Positions 51,601 through 60,277 of a stretch of DNA of 64,000 nt are shown piece after piece. Below the pieces are notes generated by a model, which saw nothing but the letters and a program-made list of their open reading frames with translations, ran no database searches and was not told the DNA's origin. The position numbers and the translations under genes are program-made. This DNA comes from Streptomyces antimycoticus. GTDB taxonomy: Bacteria; Actinomycetota; Actinomycetes; Streptomycetales; Streptomycetaceae. Numbering within the stretch: position 1 is the stretch's first letter; each line of letters begins with the position of its first letter. The stretch is from assembly GCF_005405925.1 (NCBI RefSeq), contig NZ_BJHV01000001.1, positions 10,602,001 through 10,666,000 on the forward strand, in the 5' to 3' direction.

Positions 51601-51969
51601 ATGCTGGTCCGGATCAGTGCCACGGTGAACGGCGATGACGCGCTGCACGACCTGTACCGCTGGCTGCGCCAGGACGAGGACGTCAAGGGCGTGGCCGAAG
51701 TGCGGGCCGGCTCAGCCGAGCCGGGCAGCGGCGCCATGGGGGGCGTCGAGTACATCAATGTCACGTGCTCGGTTCTCGGCGTGGTGATCTCCGCCTACGC
51801 CGCCTGGCGCTCCGCCCGGCCCTCGGCCCCGCCGGTCCACCTGACGGTCAACGCCACGACGGTCGTCCTCGGGGACGCCTCCCCGGAGACCCTGCGCAGG
51901 GCCGTGGCGCGGCTGGAAGAGGGCGCGGGGGAGGCGGAGCCGGCACAGCGGCGGGCGGATGACGGGTGA
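51601..51969 (+). CDS. EACC1-like small protein
   Basis: 122 residues. Features: LVRISATVNGDDALHDLYRW, LRQDEDVKGVAEVRAGSAEP, GAMGGVEYINVTCSVLGVVI (a hydrophobic helix that could be a membrane segment), SAYAAWRSARP, then VHLTVNATTVVLGDASPETL and RAVARLEEG. This order (ferredoxin-like strands, hydrophobic helix, short strands with a V-LG-ASPE motif) matches my knowledge of EACC1 (effector-associated constant component 1), a small partner that accompanies caspase and other effectors in actinobacterial conflict systems. GGGGGTG precedes the ATG. The stop overlaps the caspase GTG (GTGA), showing coupled translation. Confidence 0.75.
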   Translation: MLVRISATVNGDDALHDLYRWLRQDEDVKGVAEVRAGSAEPGSGAMGGVEYINVTCSVLGVVISAYAAWRSARPSAPPVHLTVNATTVVLGDASPETLRRAVARLEEGAGEAEPAQRRADDG

Positions 51970-54459
51970 GTCCCGTGGCGGGTCTCCCCGACCCGGCCGC
52001 ATCGCGCGCGGTACTCATCGGCGTGAGCAGCTACCAGAAGATGGAGCCGTTGCCCGCCGTGGCGGGCAACCTGCGGCGGCTGAGGACACTGCTCACCGAG
52101 CCCGACCTGTGGGGTCTGAGTCCCCGGCACTGCACGGTGCTGTCCAACCCCCGCTCCACCGAGACGGTGCTCGACGCCGTGCACGCCGCAGCGGCCGAGG
52201 CCGAGGACGCCCTGTTGGTGTACTTCGCCGGGCACGGCCTGGTCTCGCTCAAGGGTGATCTGTATCTGGCGCTGCCCTCCTCGCACGCGGAGCGCATCTA
52301 CAGGGGTGTCTCGTATGATCTGCTGCGCTCTCAGCTGGTCGACGAGGCCACCGCCCGCAGCCGGGTCGTCATCCTGGACTGCTGCTACGGCGGCCGTGCG
52401 CTGGACGGTTACATGGGCTCGGGCGCCAGGGCCGCAGCGACAACCGGGTCCGCTGGATCCGTCGACGTCGCCGACTCGGTCGCGGTCGAGGGGACGTATG
52501 TCATGACCGCCGCCGCCGCGACCAAGCAGGCCCTCGCCCCGCCCGGCGAGAAGTACACGGCCTTCACGGGCGAACTGCTCCAGGCCCTGGAAAGGGGAGT
52601 CCCCAACGGGCCCGACCCGTTGAGCATGGACGCGATCTTCCAGCATCTGCGGCGCGAGCTTGCCGCCAAGGATCGCCCCAGGCCGCAGCAGCGGGCCCGC
52701 AACGGCGGCACCAGCATCGCGCTGGTGCGTAACCGGTGGGCCGTCGCGGAGGCGCGCCGGCGGGCGGAGGAGGCACGGCGGGCCGCGGAAGACGCACGGC
52801 GGGCGGCGGCGGAGGAGGTGCGGCGGGCGGCCGAGGAGGAGGCGCGGTCCGGACGGGCCACCGAGGCACGGGCCCGATCGCTCCTTGCCGCGCCGGAACC
52901 CACCCCCGGCGGGGGCAAGCGGGCGCGGTGGCAGTGGAATGCGCCGCGACCGCTGCGGCTGCGGCGGCCGGGCCGGGTGGTCCTCGCGCTGTCCCTGGTC
53001 GCCGGCTTGCTCGGTGGCGGCACCTATCTGTACGTGCGGGACACGGAAGAGTGCGCGACGGGGGGGCGTGGCCAAGGTGGACAGCGAGTGCGTCGGGGTC
53101 ACCGACGGCCGGTACGTGTTCACCGAGGGGACCTCCGAGGTCTCGAGACGGATCAAGAACGAGAACGACAGGGTCCTGCACAGCGGCGCTCCCTCGGTCG
53201 CCATCGCCCTGATGACCTCGATGACCGCGTCCGACTCGGAGGAGCAACGGCGGATCCAGCACAAACTGGACGGGGCCCTCCTGGCCCAGCAGCGCGTCAA
53301 CGGCGCGGCAGGCAAGGGGCCGAAGGTCCGCCTCCTGCTGGCCAACCACGGTCGCGAAGGCGCCCACTGGGCGAGGGTCGCCACGCAACTGGAGGACCTG
53401 ACCAAGGTCTCGTCCCCGCTGCGCGCCGTCATCGGTCTCGACGCGGACACCGCGCGGACCAACAAGGTGATCTCGCGCCTCGCCGCACGCGGCATTCCCG
53501 TGGTCAGCGCGTCGACCGCACCGGGCCCGGCAGTCACCGGGGACAACGCCCCCACCGGGGTCGCCCGGGTGATGGCCGACCTCGACGACCAGCAGCGCGC
53601 TCTGGTCGACACGTTCGCAGACCTCGACCCGCAGCGGTCGGTCCTCGTCAGCGAGGACAACCCGAGCGACCTGTACGTGAAGAGTCTGCGCTCAGGATTC
53701 CAGCAGATCGTGAAGGCGTCGCCGTTCCCTCCGCAGACCTACCCGCCCTCGGAGAATGGGGAGCAGGACCGTACGAGGGAGGAGGTGATCGCGGACATCT
53801 CCGGCGAGGTCTGCCGGCAGACGCCGGAGATCGAGACGGTCCTCTTCGCGGGCCGCGCGGAGTCACTGCGACACTTCCTCAACTCGCTGGTGCGAAGCCT
53901 GAGTTGCGCCAGGAAGGACCTGACCGTCATCAGTGGCTCGGACGCGGGCCGCCTCACCGTGGACCCACGGCTCGACCGGGAGGGACTGCGGGGCCCGGTC
54001 AAGGTTCGTATGCAGTACGCCACCGCGTTCCACCCCGATGCCTGGCAGGGCCCCTCCGCCCCGAAGACGGGCGGGTCGAGGGAGGCTCTGGAAGCCCTGC
54101 TCCATACGGCGGAGAACAGGGACGGGATGTCCCTGAGCGACGACGACATCATGGACGGCACGCTCGTCGCGACGTACGACGCGGGCCTCACCGCCGTCGC
54201 CGGTATCCAGGGCGCGTACAGGGAGGGGCAGAAGCTGCCCGACCTCGCCGAGGTCGCCGCCAACTGGTCCCGTTTGACCGGCGGACGGAAGGTGGAAGGG
54301 GCCAGCGGCTGGATCTGCCTCGACCTGTCCGGCCACCCCTACAACAAGGCGGTCGCCGTGGCCCAGCTCGACTTCGTAGGCCGGCACCCCAAACTCCTCA
54401 CCGTCGCCTGGCCCGAGGGACGGCCCCCCTCGAAGAGCTGCGCCACGCCTGGAGCCTGA
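51966..54459 (+). CDS. Caspase-like protease fused to a membrane-anchored sensor, one frame change
   Basis: Frame 1 (51966 to about 53055): caspase fold with RAVLIGVSSYQKMEPLPAVA, catalytic His90 in LVYFAGHG and Cys140 in VVILDCCYGG, then TYVMTAAAATKQALA and FTGELLQALERG. An Ala/Arg/Glu coiled coil follows (about 258-300), then a basic stretch and one membrane helix (VVLALSLVAGLLGGGTYLYV, about 338-357). At the G7 run at 53050-53056 the sense changes frame; removing one G gives TGGVAKVDSECVGVTDG and a domain of about 465 residues like a type 1 periplasmic-binding fold (VRLLLANHGREGAHWARVAT, LRAVIGLDADTARTNKVISR, RGIPVVSASTAPGPA). So protease inside, sensor outside, about 830 residues. NCBI-type 'caspase, EACC1-associated' proteins are known; a sensor tail of this kind is the notable point. 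Confidence 0.8.
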
Positions 54460-54596
54460 CGGACAGGGCGGTTGTTCATCGAGTGGCCGAACAGCGAACC
54501 CCCTCGGCTCCGCCCGCTGCCGTTCCCGTATCGCTGCCAGGTGCCGTCGCCGTTCCCCGCGGCAGGTGCCGGCGCCTCGTTGTGGCCGCCGTCTGG
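54460..54596. other. Intergenic region between convergent genes
   Basis: No gene or clear terminator hairpin was recognised between the caspase-sensor stop and the convergent GH13 stop. Confidence 0.3.
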
Positions 54597-56246
54597 TCAG
54601 CCGGCGCCGGAACCAGGGCGGTGGGCGTACCAGACGGCCGTGTCCGGCGGTAGTGCGCCGGCGGTCGATGGTAGCGGGCTGCTCACCAGGAGGGGAGCGG
54701 CCGCCTCGGGCAGGGGGACCGGTTCGTGGCCGGGGTTGAGCACACAGCGCAATGGGCCCACCGTGAAATCCAGGGTGCCCGTACCGGAGTTCCACAGGAG
54801 TTCGGTGTCGGCCGGAACGGTGCGGCGGATACGCAGGGCCGTGCGGTAGAGGTTGAGGACGCTGTCCCGGTCGGCTCGCTGGGCCGCGGCGGACAGCGCG
54901 CCGAACGAGCCCGGTTGGGGCAGCCACGGTTCGGCCGTCCCGAAGCCGTACGAGGGGGCTTCCGTGCTCCAGGGAAGCGGCACCCTGCACCCGTCGCGGC
55001 CCTTGCGCCTTCCCCCGGAGCGGCGGCGCACCGGGTCGCACAGCACATCGTCGGGCAGGTCCGCCACCTCGGGCAGGCCCAGTTCCTCACCTTGGTAGAG
55101 GTAGGCGGCGCCCGGCAGGGCGAGCAGCAGGAGCGCGGCGGCGCGGGCCCGGCGCAGGGCCGCCCCGGCGTCGACGACCGGCTCGGCGCCCCCGGAGAGC
55201 AGCCAGGCTTCCGGGTCGGTGCCCGGGGGGAGCTGGAGCCGGGAGGCGTGCCGGATCACATCGTGGTTGGACAGGACCCAGGTGGGTGCGGCGCCCGTGC
55301 TCCGGGCGAGCGCCAGCGACCGGTCGATGGTCGCGCGCAGCGCTGCCGGGTCCCACGCGGCGGTGAGGAAGTCGAAGTTGAACGCCTGGTGGAGTTCGTC
55401 CGGGCGCGTGTAGAGGGATCGCCGCTCCAGCGCCGCCCAGGATTCGGCGACGGTGACCCGTGCCGGGGCGTAGGCATCGACCGTCTCACGGAAGCCCCGC
55501 AGCAGGCCATGTACCTCCTCGCGGTCCCAGAAGGGGTGCCCGCCCTCCCAGCCGTCCCCGACGATGGAGTGGTGTACCTGGTGCGGCCCGAGATCCCGCA
55601 GGGGCTCGGTGAGGTCCTTGGCCATGCCGTGGGCAACGTCGAAGCGGAAGCCGTCCACGCCGCGGTCGAGCCAGAAGCGCAGCGTGTCGTGGAACTCGGC
55701 GGCGACCTCGGGGTGGGACCAGTCGAGGTCGGGCTGTTCGGGAGCGAACAGGTGGAGGTACCACTGGCCGTCCGGGACGCGTTCCCAGGCCGGGCCGCCG
55801 AAGACCGACTGCCAGTCGGTGGGCGGCAGGGCGCCGCCGTCCCGGCCGTCGCGGAAGACGTACCGTGCGCGGGCCGGGCTGCCGGGCGGCGCGGCCAGCG
55901 CCTCCTGGAACCACCGGTGCTGGGCGGAGGTGTGGTTGGGGACCATGTCGATGATCACCCGCAGGCCGAGGTCGTGGGCGCGGGCGAGCAGGGCGTCGAA
56001 GTCGGCGAGGGTGCCGAAGAGCGGGTCGACGTCGCGGGGGTCGGCGACGTCGTACCCCGCGTCGGCCATGGGCGAGCGGTAGAACGGGGTCAGCCACACG
56101 GCGTCCGCTCCGAGGTCGGCGATGTGGTCCAGCCGCGCGGTGACACCGGGCAGGTCGCCCACGCCGTCGCCGTTGCCGTCGGCGAAGCTGCGTACGTAGA
56201 TCTCGTAGACGACGGCGTTGCGCCACCATGTGGACGGTGTGGGCAT
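54597..56246 (-). CDS. GH13 alpha-glucosidase
   Basis: 549 residues, no signal peptide, so cytosolic. GH13 signs in order: WWRNAVVYEIYVRSFADGNG, DLGADAVWLTPFYRSPMADA, GLRVIIDMVPNHTSAQHRWF (region I), GVDGFRFDVAHGMAKDL (nucleophile Asp), ARVTVAESWAALERR (acid Glu) and PTWVLSNHDVIRHASRL (transition-state Asp). The QPDLDW segment and the C-terminal beta domain fit the oligo-1,6-/alpha-glucosidase subfamilies common in actinomycetes. AGGAGA lies six bases before the ATG. It is last in the minus-strand sugar cluster but separated from the racemase-like gene by 549 bases, so it may have its own promoter. Confidence 0.9.
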   Translation of the reverse strand: MPTPSTWWRNAVVYEIYVRSFADGNGDGVGDLPGVTARLDHIADLGADAVWLTPFYRSPMADAGYDVADPRDVDPLFGTLADFDALLARAHDLGLRVIIDMVPNHTSAQHRWFQEALAAPPGSPARARYVFRDGRDGGALPPTDWQSVFGGPAWERVPDGQWYLHLFAPEQPDLDWSHPEVAAEFHDTLRFWLDRGVDGFRFDVAHGMAKDLTEPLRDLGPHQVHHSIVGDGWEGGHPFWDREEVHGLLRGFRETVDAYAPARVTVAESWAALERRSLYTRPDELHQAFNFDFLTAAWDPAALRATIDRSLALARSTGAAPTWVLSNHDVIRHASRLQLPPGTDPEAWLLSGGAEPVVDAGAALRRARAAALLLLALPGAAYLYQGEELGLPEVADLPDDVLCDPVRRRSGGRRKGRDGCRVPLPWSTEAPSYGFGTAEPWLPQPGSFGALSAAAQRADRDSVLNLYRTALRIRRTVPADTELLWNSGTGTLDFTVGPLRCVLNPGHEPVPLPEAAAPLLVSSPLPSTAGALPPDTAVWYAHRPGSGAG

Positions 56247-56795
56247 GGCAGGTCTCCTGGAACGGGCCCGTGGGCCGGTCGCGATCGGTGGGTCGACGCG
56301 GTGCGGGACGGGCGTGGTGTGTCGGGCGGGAGGGGCCGGTCGGCCGTGTCACGTGGTGGTCACGGGCGCGGTTCGGCGGAGGCGTCGTGGCCAAAAGTGC
56401 GGACGGTGCGGTGCGGGGCCCGGCGGCCGGCCACGACGCCGTGGGCCGCGTGGGCCGCGCGCACCGGGGAGCGGTCGTCGGCCCGGTGGCCTCCGGGAGG
56501 GCGTCGGTGACGGGGCCTGCGTTGCCGCGCCCCGTGGAGGCGGAGGTGGAACGGTACGTGGACGATGCGCGGTCGAAACCGGCGCGTACCGGCGTCCGGT
56601 GGTAGCCCAGGGGGGCCGCGACGGAGTCCTCGGGCGGCGCGCTGGGGGTTTCGAGGGCGACGACCGCGGCATCGGTGCCCACCGGGATCCGGTGGGAGGG
56701 GCTGATGCTGACGGTGACCCGGCGGCCGGTCGCCGCTGGGTCACCGCGCGGGGCGGTCGCCCCGGTGAAGCCGTCCGCCACCCGGCCGGATCGGC
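56247..56795. other. Long gap upstream of GH13
   Basis: A minus-strand stretch (VSISPSHRIPVGTDAAVVAL, then APLGYHRTPVRAGFDRASST) has some coding character but no start, no stop-bounded gene of sensible composition and no recognised family. It could be a decayed gene end or a long promoter region. Confidence 0.3.
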
Positions 56796-57476
56796 TCACG
56801 TACGCTCCGCACGCGCCGTCACGGCGGCGAGTTGAGCGGTCCCGGTGCGCGGGGAGGAGAGAACCGGCACGGTGATCGGCCCGTCCGCCAGGTGGTCGAG
56901 GGCGGCGGCCATCGACGCCTGGGCGAGGACCAGCACGTCGTGGTCTGCGGCCAGGCGGCGCGCCTCCGCCGCGATCAGGTCGTCGTGGCGGGCCGTGTCG
57001 CCCGAGACGCGCGCCTGGTGGGCGCCCGGACAGGTGGTGGTGGTCACGGTCACGTCCGCTCGGCGTGTCGCCGCCTGGCGGCGGACGAGGTCCGTGGTGG
57101 GGCGCAGCGTGGAGTCGAGCGTGGCGAGTACGGCGATGCGCGTTCCGTGTGCCACCGCCTGTTCGGTCATGGGCTCGTCGACCCGGAACACGGGGATGTC
57201 GACGAGCGGCCGGGCCGCTTCCGCGAAGGGCCCGACCGAGGAGCAGGTGACGAGTACGGCGTCGGCGCCCGCGTGCCGGGCCGAGGTCACGTAGCCGGCG
57301 AGGCGGGCGGCCGTGCGCGGCAGGGGTCCGAGGGCCACGGTGTCGGCGAGCAGGCTCTCGTCGACGACGTGGTAGGCGTCCACACCGGGCGCGAGTTCCC
57401 GTACGAGTGGGTCGAAGACCGACGGCAGGGCGGCGACGGTGTGCAGGACGCAGACCCGGGGTCGGGTGGCGGGCAT
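56796..57476 (-). CDS. Asp/Glu racemase-family protein
   Basis: 226 residues. Two pseudo-symmetric halves of the racemase fold: RVCVLHTVAALPSVFDPLVR, GADAVLVTCSSVGPFAEAAR with the first active-site Cys, VDIPVFRVDEPMTEQAVAHG, TRIAVLATLDSTLRPTTDLV and, in the second half, HDVLVLAQASMAAALDHLAD. The second Cys expected of true racemases is not where I expect it (LAQASM), so it may be a one-Cys decarboxylase/isomerase-type relative. The ATG shares its A with the stop of the aldolase gene, so the two are translationally coupled. Its place in a sugar operon suggests isomerisation of a sugar-derived acid, unproven. Confidence 0.72.
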   Translation of the reverse strand: MPATRPRVCVLHTVAALPSVFDPLVRELAPGVDAYHVVDESLLADTVALGPLPRTAARLAGYVTSARHAGADAVLVTCSSVGPFAEAARPLVDIPVFRVDEPMTEQAVAHGTRIAVLATLDSTLRPTTDLVRRQAATRRADVTVTTTTCPGAHQARVSGDTARHDDLIAAEARRLAADHDVLVLAQASMAAALDHLADGPITVPVLSSPRTGTAQLAAVTARAERT

Positions 57477-58432
57477 CAGGCGGTGACCTCCTTGACGGCG
57501 GCGGCGGTCCACCAGGGACGGCCGTGCGTGTCGACGACGTCGGCGAGCCGGCGCAACCGGTCGGCGCTGGGGCCGCGGAGGGCGGCGGTGGGTTCGGGGG
57601 CGTCCAGGGCGTTGGTCCACAGGGCGCGTCCGGCGAGGAAACCGGAGGCGCCGGCGCGGCAGGCGGCCTCGACTGAGCGGGGGAAGTCGTCGGCGGAGAC
57701 ACCCTGGGAGAGGACGACCCAGGGCACGTCGACGGCCGCGTCGATGCGCTCCGCCTGGGCTGCGATCTCCGCGACGGTCCCCCTGCCGCCGTTCGGGACC
57801 TGGCACTTGTAGACGGACGGCCCGGAGGGGGCGAGTTCGCGGGCGGCCTCCACGATGGAGTCGTTGAGACGGAAGGTGCCCGCCGCCTCCTCCTCCGGGG
57901 TGGGCCGGGCGACGGGCTCGAGGACGGAGGCGAGACCGGCGTCGCGGCACAGCTGTACGAATCGGTGGGCCAGGGCGACGCGCCGGTCGCGCTGGTCGTC
58001 CCGGCGCCAGATGACGAGGAGTTTCAGTCCGCGGCAGCCCTCGGCGGCAGCGGCCTTCAGATCGGCCTCCTCGTCGAGGGACGTGTCGTGGACGGCGCCG
58101 CCGGGGGGTTGGTCGAGGACGTCGACGGCGAGGATGGGCGCGCAGCCGTCCGGCAGGGCGCCCTCGGCCGTCACCTGGTGGTAGCCGTAGTCCCGGTCGA
58201 GGAGCAGCGCGGAGGCGAAGGGGCCGAGCTCGCGCGCGACGGCGAGCTTGAAATCGGTGAGCCGGTCGTCGGGCACGGCGTCGCCGGGCAGCCCGGCGCG
58301 CTGGGCCAGCATCGTGCGCAGCGAGTCCCGCTGGTCGGCGGCGACCATGGCGAAGGTGCCCGACGGACGGGCGAGGGCGGCCGGTGCTACGGAGCCTCCG
58401 GCCAGGGTGCCGGGGTGGCGGGGGGCGGTCAT
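57476..58432 (-). CDS. LacD-like class I aldolase
   Basis: 318 residues. GAGGAGA lies six bases before the ATG. TIM-barrel aldolase of the tagatose-bisphosphate/LacD (DeoC-like) type: GTFAMVAADQRDSLRTMLAQ, LTDFKLAVARELGPFASALL (Lys), LDRDYGYHQV, RGLKLLVIWRRDD (second Lys), LEPVARPTPEEEA and the Schiff-base region PSVYKCQVPNGGRG, then WVVLSQGVSADDFPRSVEAA and GFLAGRALW. It would cleave a ketose phosphate or bisphosphate to triose units. It starts inside the end of the FGGY kinase gene (ATGA overlap), so the kinase probably makes its substrate. Confidence 0.8.
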   Translation of the reverse strand: MTAPRHPGTLAGGSVAPAALARPSGTFAMVAADQRDSLRTMLAQRAGLPGDAVPDDRLTDFKLAVARELGPFASALLLDRDYGYHQVTAEGALPDGCAPILAVDVLDQPPGGAVHDTSLDEEADLKAAAAEGCRGLKLLVIWRRDDQRDRRVALAHRFVQLCRDAGLASVLEPVARPTPEEEAAGTFRLNDSIVEAARELAPSGPSVYKCQVPNGGRGTVAEIAAQAERIDAAVDVPWVVLSQGVSADDFPRSVEAACRAGASGFLAGRALWTNALDAPEPTAALRGPSADRLRRLADVVDTHGRPWWTAAAVKEVTA

Positions 58433-60009
58433 GAACGGTCTCCTCGGTGGTGGGGTCCGGCGTCGGTCGCGCACGGGCGCGGTGCCGTCTCCGGCAGGTC
58501 CGGCCCGGTGGACGGCCCGGTGGACGGCTCGGTGGATCGGGTGACGTGGGGCAGGAACCGGTGCCGGTGCTCGGTGCGGTAGGCACGGGCGGTGTCCGGG
58601 TCCGGGACGAGTTCGGTGGCGGTGGCCCGCAGGGCTGCGGGATCGTGGCCGAGGGCGGCGCCGGACCAGGCGGCGGCGCCGAGCGCGGGCGCCTCGGGTT
58701 CGTGACACAGGCGGACGGGCCAGGGACTGACGGCCGCCTTGACCGCCGTCCAGGTGTGCTGCCGCGTGGAGCCTCCGAGGAGGGTCACGGACGCCGGGGG
58801 GCGGGCGGTGAGGGCGGCCTGGGTGTCGGTCATCCACCGCACGTGGTGCGCGGCCCCTTCGAGCAGGGCTCGGGCCAGGTCGGCGAGGCCGTGGCGGGGG
58901 CTCATGCCGAGGATGTCGCAGCGGGCGTCCGGGGCGGGCTCGGGGCAGGCCCGCCCCTCGGGGTAGGGCGCGAGGAGCAGACCCGTCGGGGCTTGCGGGG
59001 CCGTCTCGACGAGGCGGGCGAACGCGTCGTACCGTTCGGCGCCCCGAGTGGCCGCCATCCCCATGAAGCGGTCGCAGAACCACTCGACGAGCGCCCCGGA
59101 ACTGCGCATCCCGGCCAGCACGATCCAGTGGGTGCCGTCGACGTGGCGGCCGTAGGACATACCCTGCCGGGCCGCGGCGGTCGTGTCCGGCACCTCGGCG
59201 GTGACGGTGAGGACCGCCTCGGCCGTTCCCATCGAGTCGGCGACCTGTCCCACCGCGCGTACGCCCGCCGCCCAGGCTCCGACCAGGTGGTCGTGGCCGG
59301 CGACGACGACCGGGGTGCCGGCGGTCAGTCCGGTGGCGGCGGCCGCCCCGGTGGTGACGCGGCCGACCGGGTGGCCCGGCGGACGCACGGGCGGCATGTG
59401 GTCCTCGGTCAGTCCCGACTCGGCCAGCAGCCCCGGGTCCCAGGAGCCGGTGTGCGGACTCCAGGCCAGTGTGCGCTGGGCGAAGGTGGCGTCCGTGCCG
59501 AGCCTGCCGGTGAGGGTGTGGGCCACGAGGTCCGCGGCGCCCGCCCAGGCCCTGGCCCGGGACGGCAGGTCGGGGTTTTCGGCGACCAGGGCGCACCACT
59601 TGGCCAGCGGGACCTTCGCGCTGGGCAGGACCCCGGTGCGGGCGTGCAGGGCGAGGGCCCCATAGGCGGTGCGCAGCCGGTCGGCGTGGGGGGCCGGCCC
59701 CGGGTCGGACCAGGCGAGCACGGGGGTGAGCGTGCCCCCGTCCGGCGCGAGCAGGGCACCGGCCTCGGCCATTCCGGTCAGCCCCACGGCGGCGGGCGCG
59801 CGTCCCGCCCGCCGTACGCAGCTGCGCAGCGCGTCCAGGGCGGCGTCGACGATTTCGCCCGCCGGGTGGGTGTGACCGTCCCGGTCGCGTGGGGTGCCGC
59901 GTTGGGCGCGGGCCACCACGTTCCCGGCGAGGTCGGTGAGCAGCGCCTTGCAGTGGGTGCTGCCGATGTCGAGGCCGGCGAGCAGCGTGGTGTCGGGGTG
60001 CGGGTTCAT
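58429..60009 (-). CDS. FGGY-family carbohydrate kinase
   Basis: 526 residues. Two actin-like domains: TTLLAGLDIGSTHCKALLTD (phosphate-1 loop), AAVGLTGMAEAGALLAPDGG, LTPVLAWSDPGPAPHADRLR, then TPVVVAGHDHLVGAWAAGVR (catalytic Asp region), GQVADSMGTAEAVLTVTAEV and SVTLLGGSTRQHTWTAVKAA with PEAPALGAAAWSGAALG (adenosine motif). It phosphorylates a pentose, hexose or polyol. The last 40 residues are low-complexity Pro/Thr/Ser and not conserved. The stop overlaps the aldolase start, implying a fixed kinase-aldolase pathway step. AGAGG lies four bases before the ATG. Confidence 0.9.
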   Translation of the reverse strand: MNPHPDTTLLAGLDIGSTHCKALLTDLAGNVVARAQRGTPRDRDGHTHPAGEIVDAALDALRSCVRRAGRAPAAVGLTGMAEAGALLAPDGGTLTPVLAWSDPGPAPHADRLRTAYGALALHARTGVLPSAKVPLAKWCALVAENPDLPSRARAWAGAADLVAHTLTGRLGTDATFAQRTLAWSPHTGSWDPGLLAESGLTEDHMPPVRPPGHPVGRVTTGAAAATGLTAGTPVVVAGHDHLVGAWAAGVRAVGQVADSMGTAEAVLTVTAEVPDTTAAARQGMSYGRHVDGTHWIVLAGMRSSGALVEWFCDRFMGMAATRGAERYDAFARLVETAPQAPTGLLLAPYPEGRACPEPAPDARCDILGMSPRHGLADLARALLEGAAHHVRWMTDTQAALTARPPASVTLLGGSTRQHTWTAVKAAVSPWPVRLCHEPEAPALGAAAWSGAALGHDPAALRATATELVPDPDTARAYRTEHRHRFLPHVTRSTEPSTGPSTGPDLPETAPRPCATDAGPHHRGDRS

Positions 60010-60277
60010 ACCGCCTCTTGTACGGGCCGGACGGTCGGCGTGGACAGGGGCGCGACCGGGGGACGGCGTCCCGGCGTGCTTTCGACGGTCCCGCGGGGCG
60101 CGCGGCTGGCGGCGTTCCGGCGCACTGCGCCGGATTCGTCCGGCGGCCTCGTCGCCGTACGGTGCCCTCCGGTCCCGTACGGGCCGGGGCACGCGGGCGC
60201 GGGCGGTGTCCCCGGGGGCGGGACCCGCCGGTGTCCGGACGGGGGGCCTTCGGTCGGTACCGGCTCCCGGACGGGGT
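60010..60277. other. Gap between GH1 and the kinase
   Basis: 268 bases without a gene. It may hold a promoter for the kinase-aldolase-racemase unit; no operator repeat was recognised. Confidence 0.3.

Noticed and set aside
53045..53060. Programmed ribosomal frameshift in the caspase gene
   Set aside because: The needed change is one base removed in a G7 run, without a typical -1 or +1 shift signal that I can identify. A sequence indel is simpler.
54726..56510. A 594-residue plus-strand frame over the GH13 gene
   Set aside because: Antisense shadow; the GH13 motifs on the minus strand are complete.
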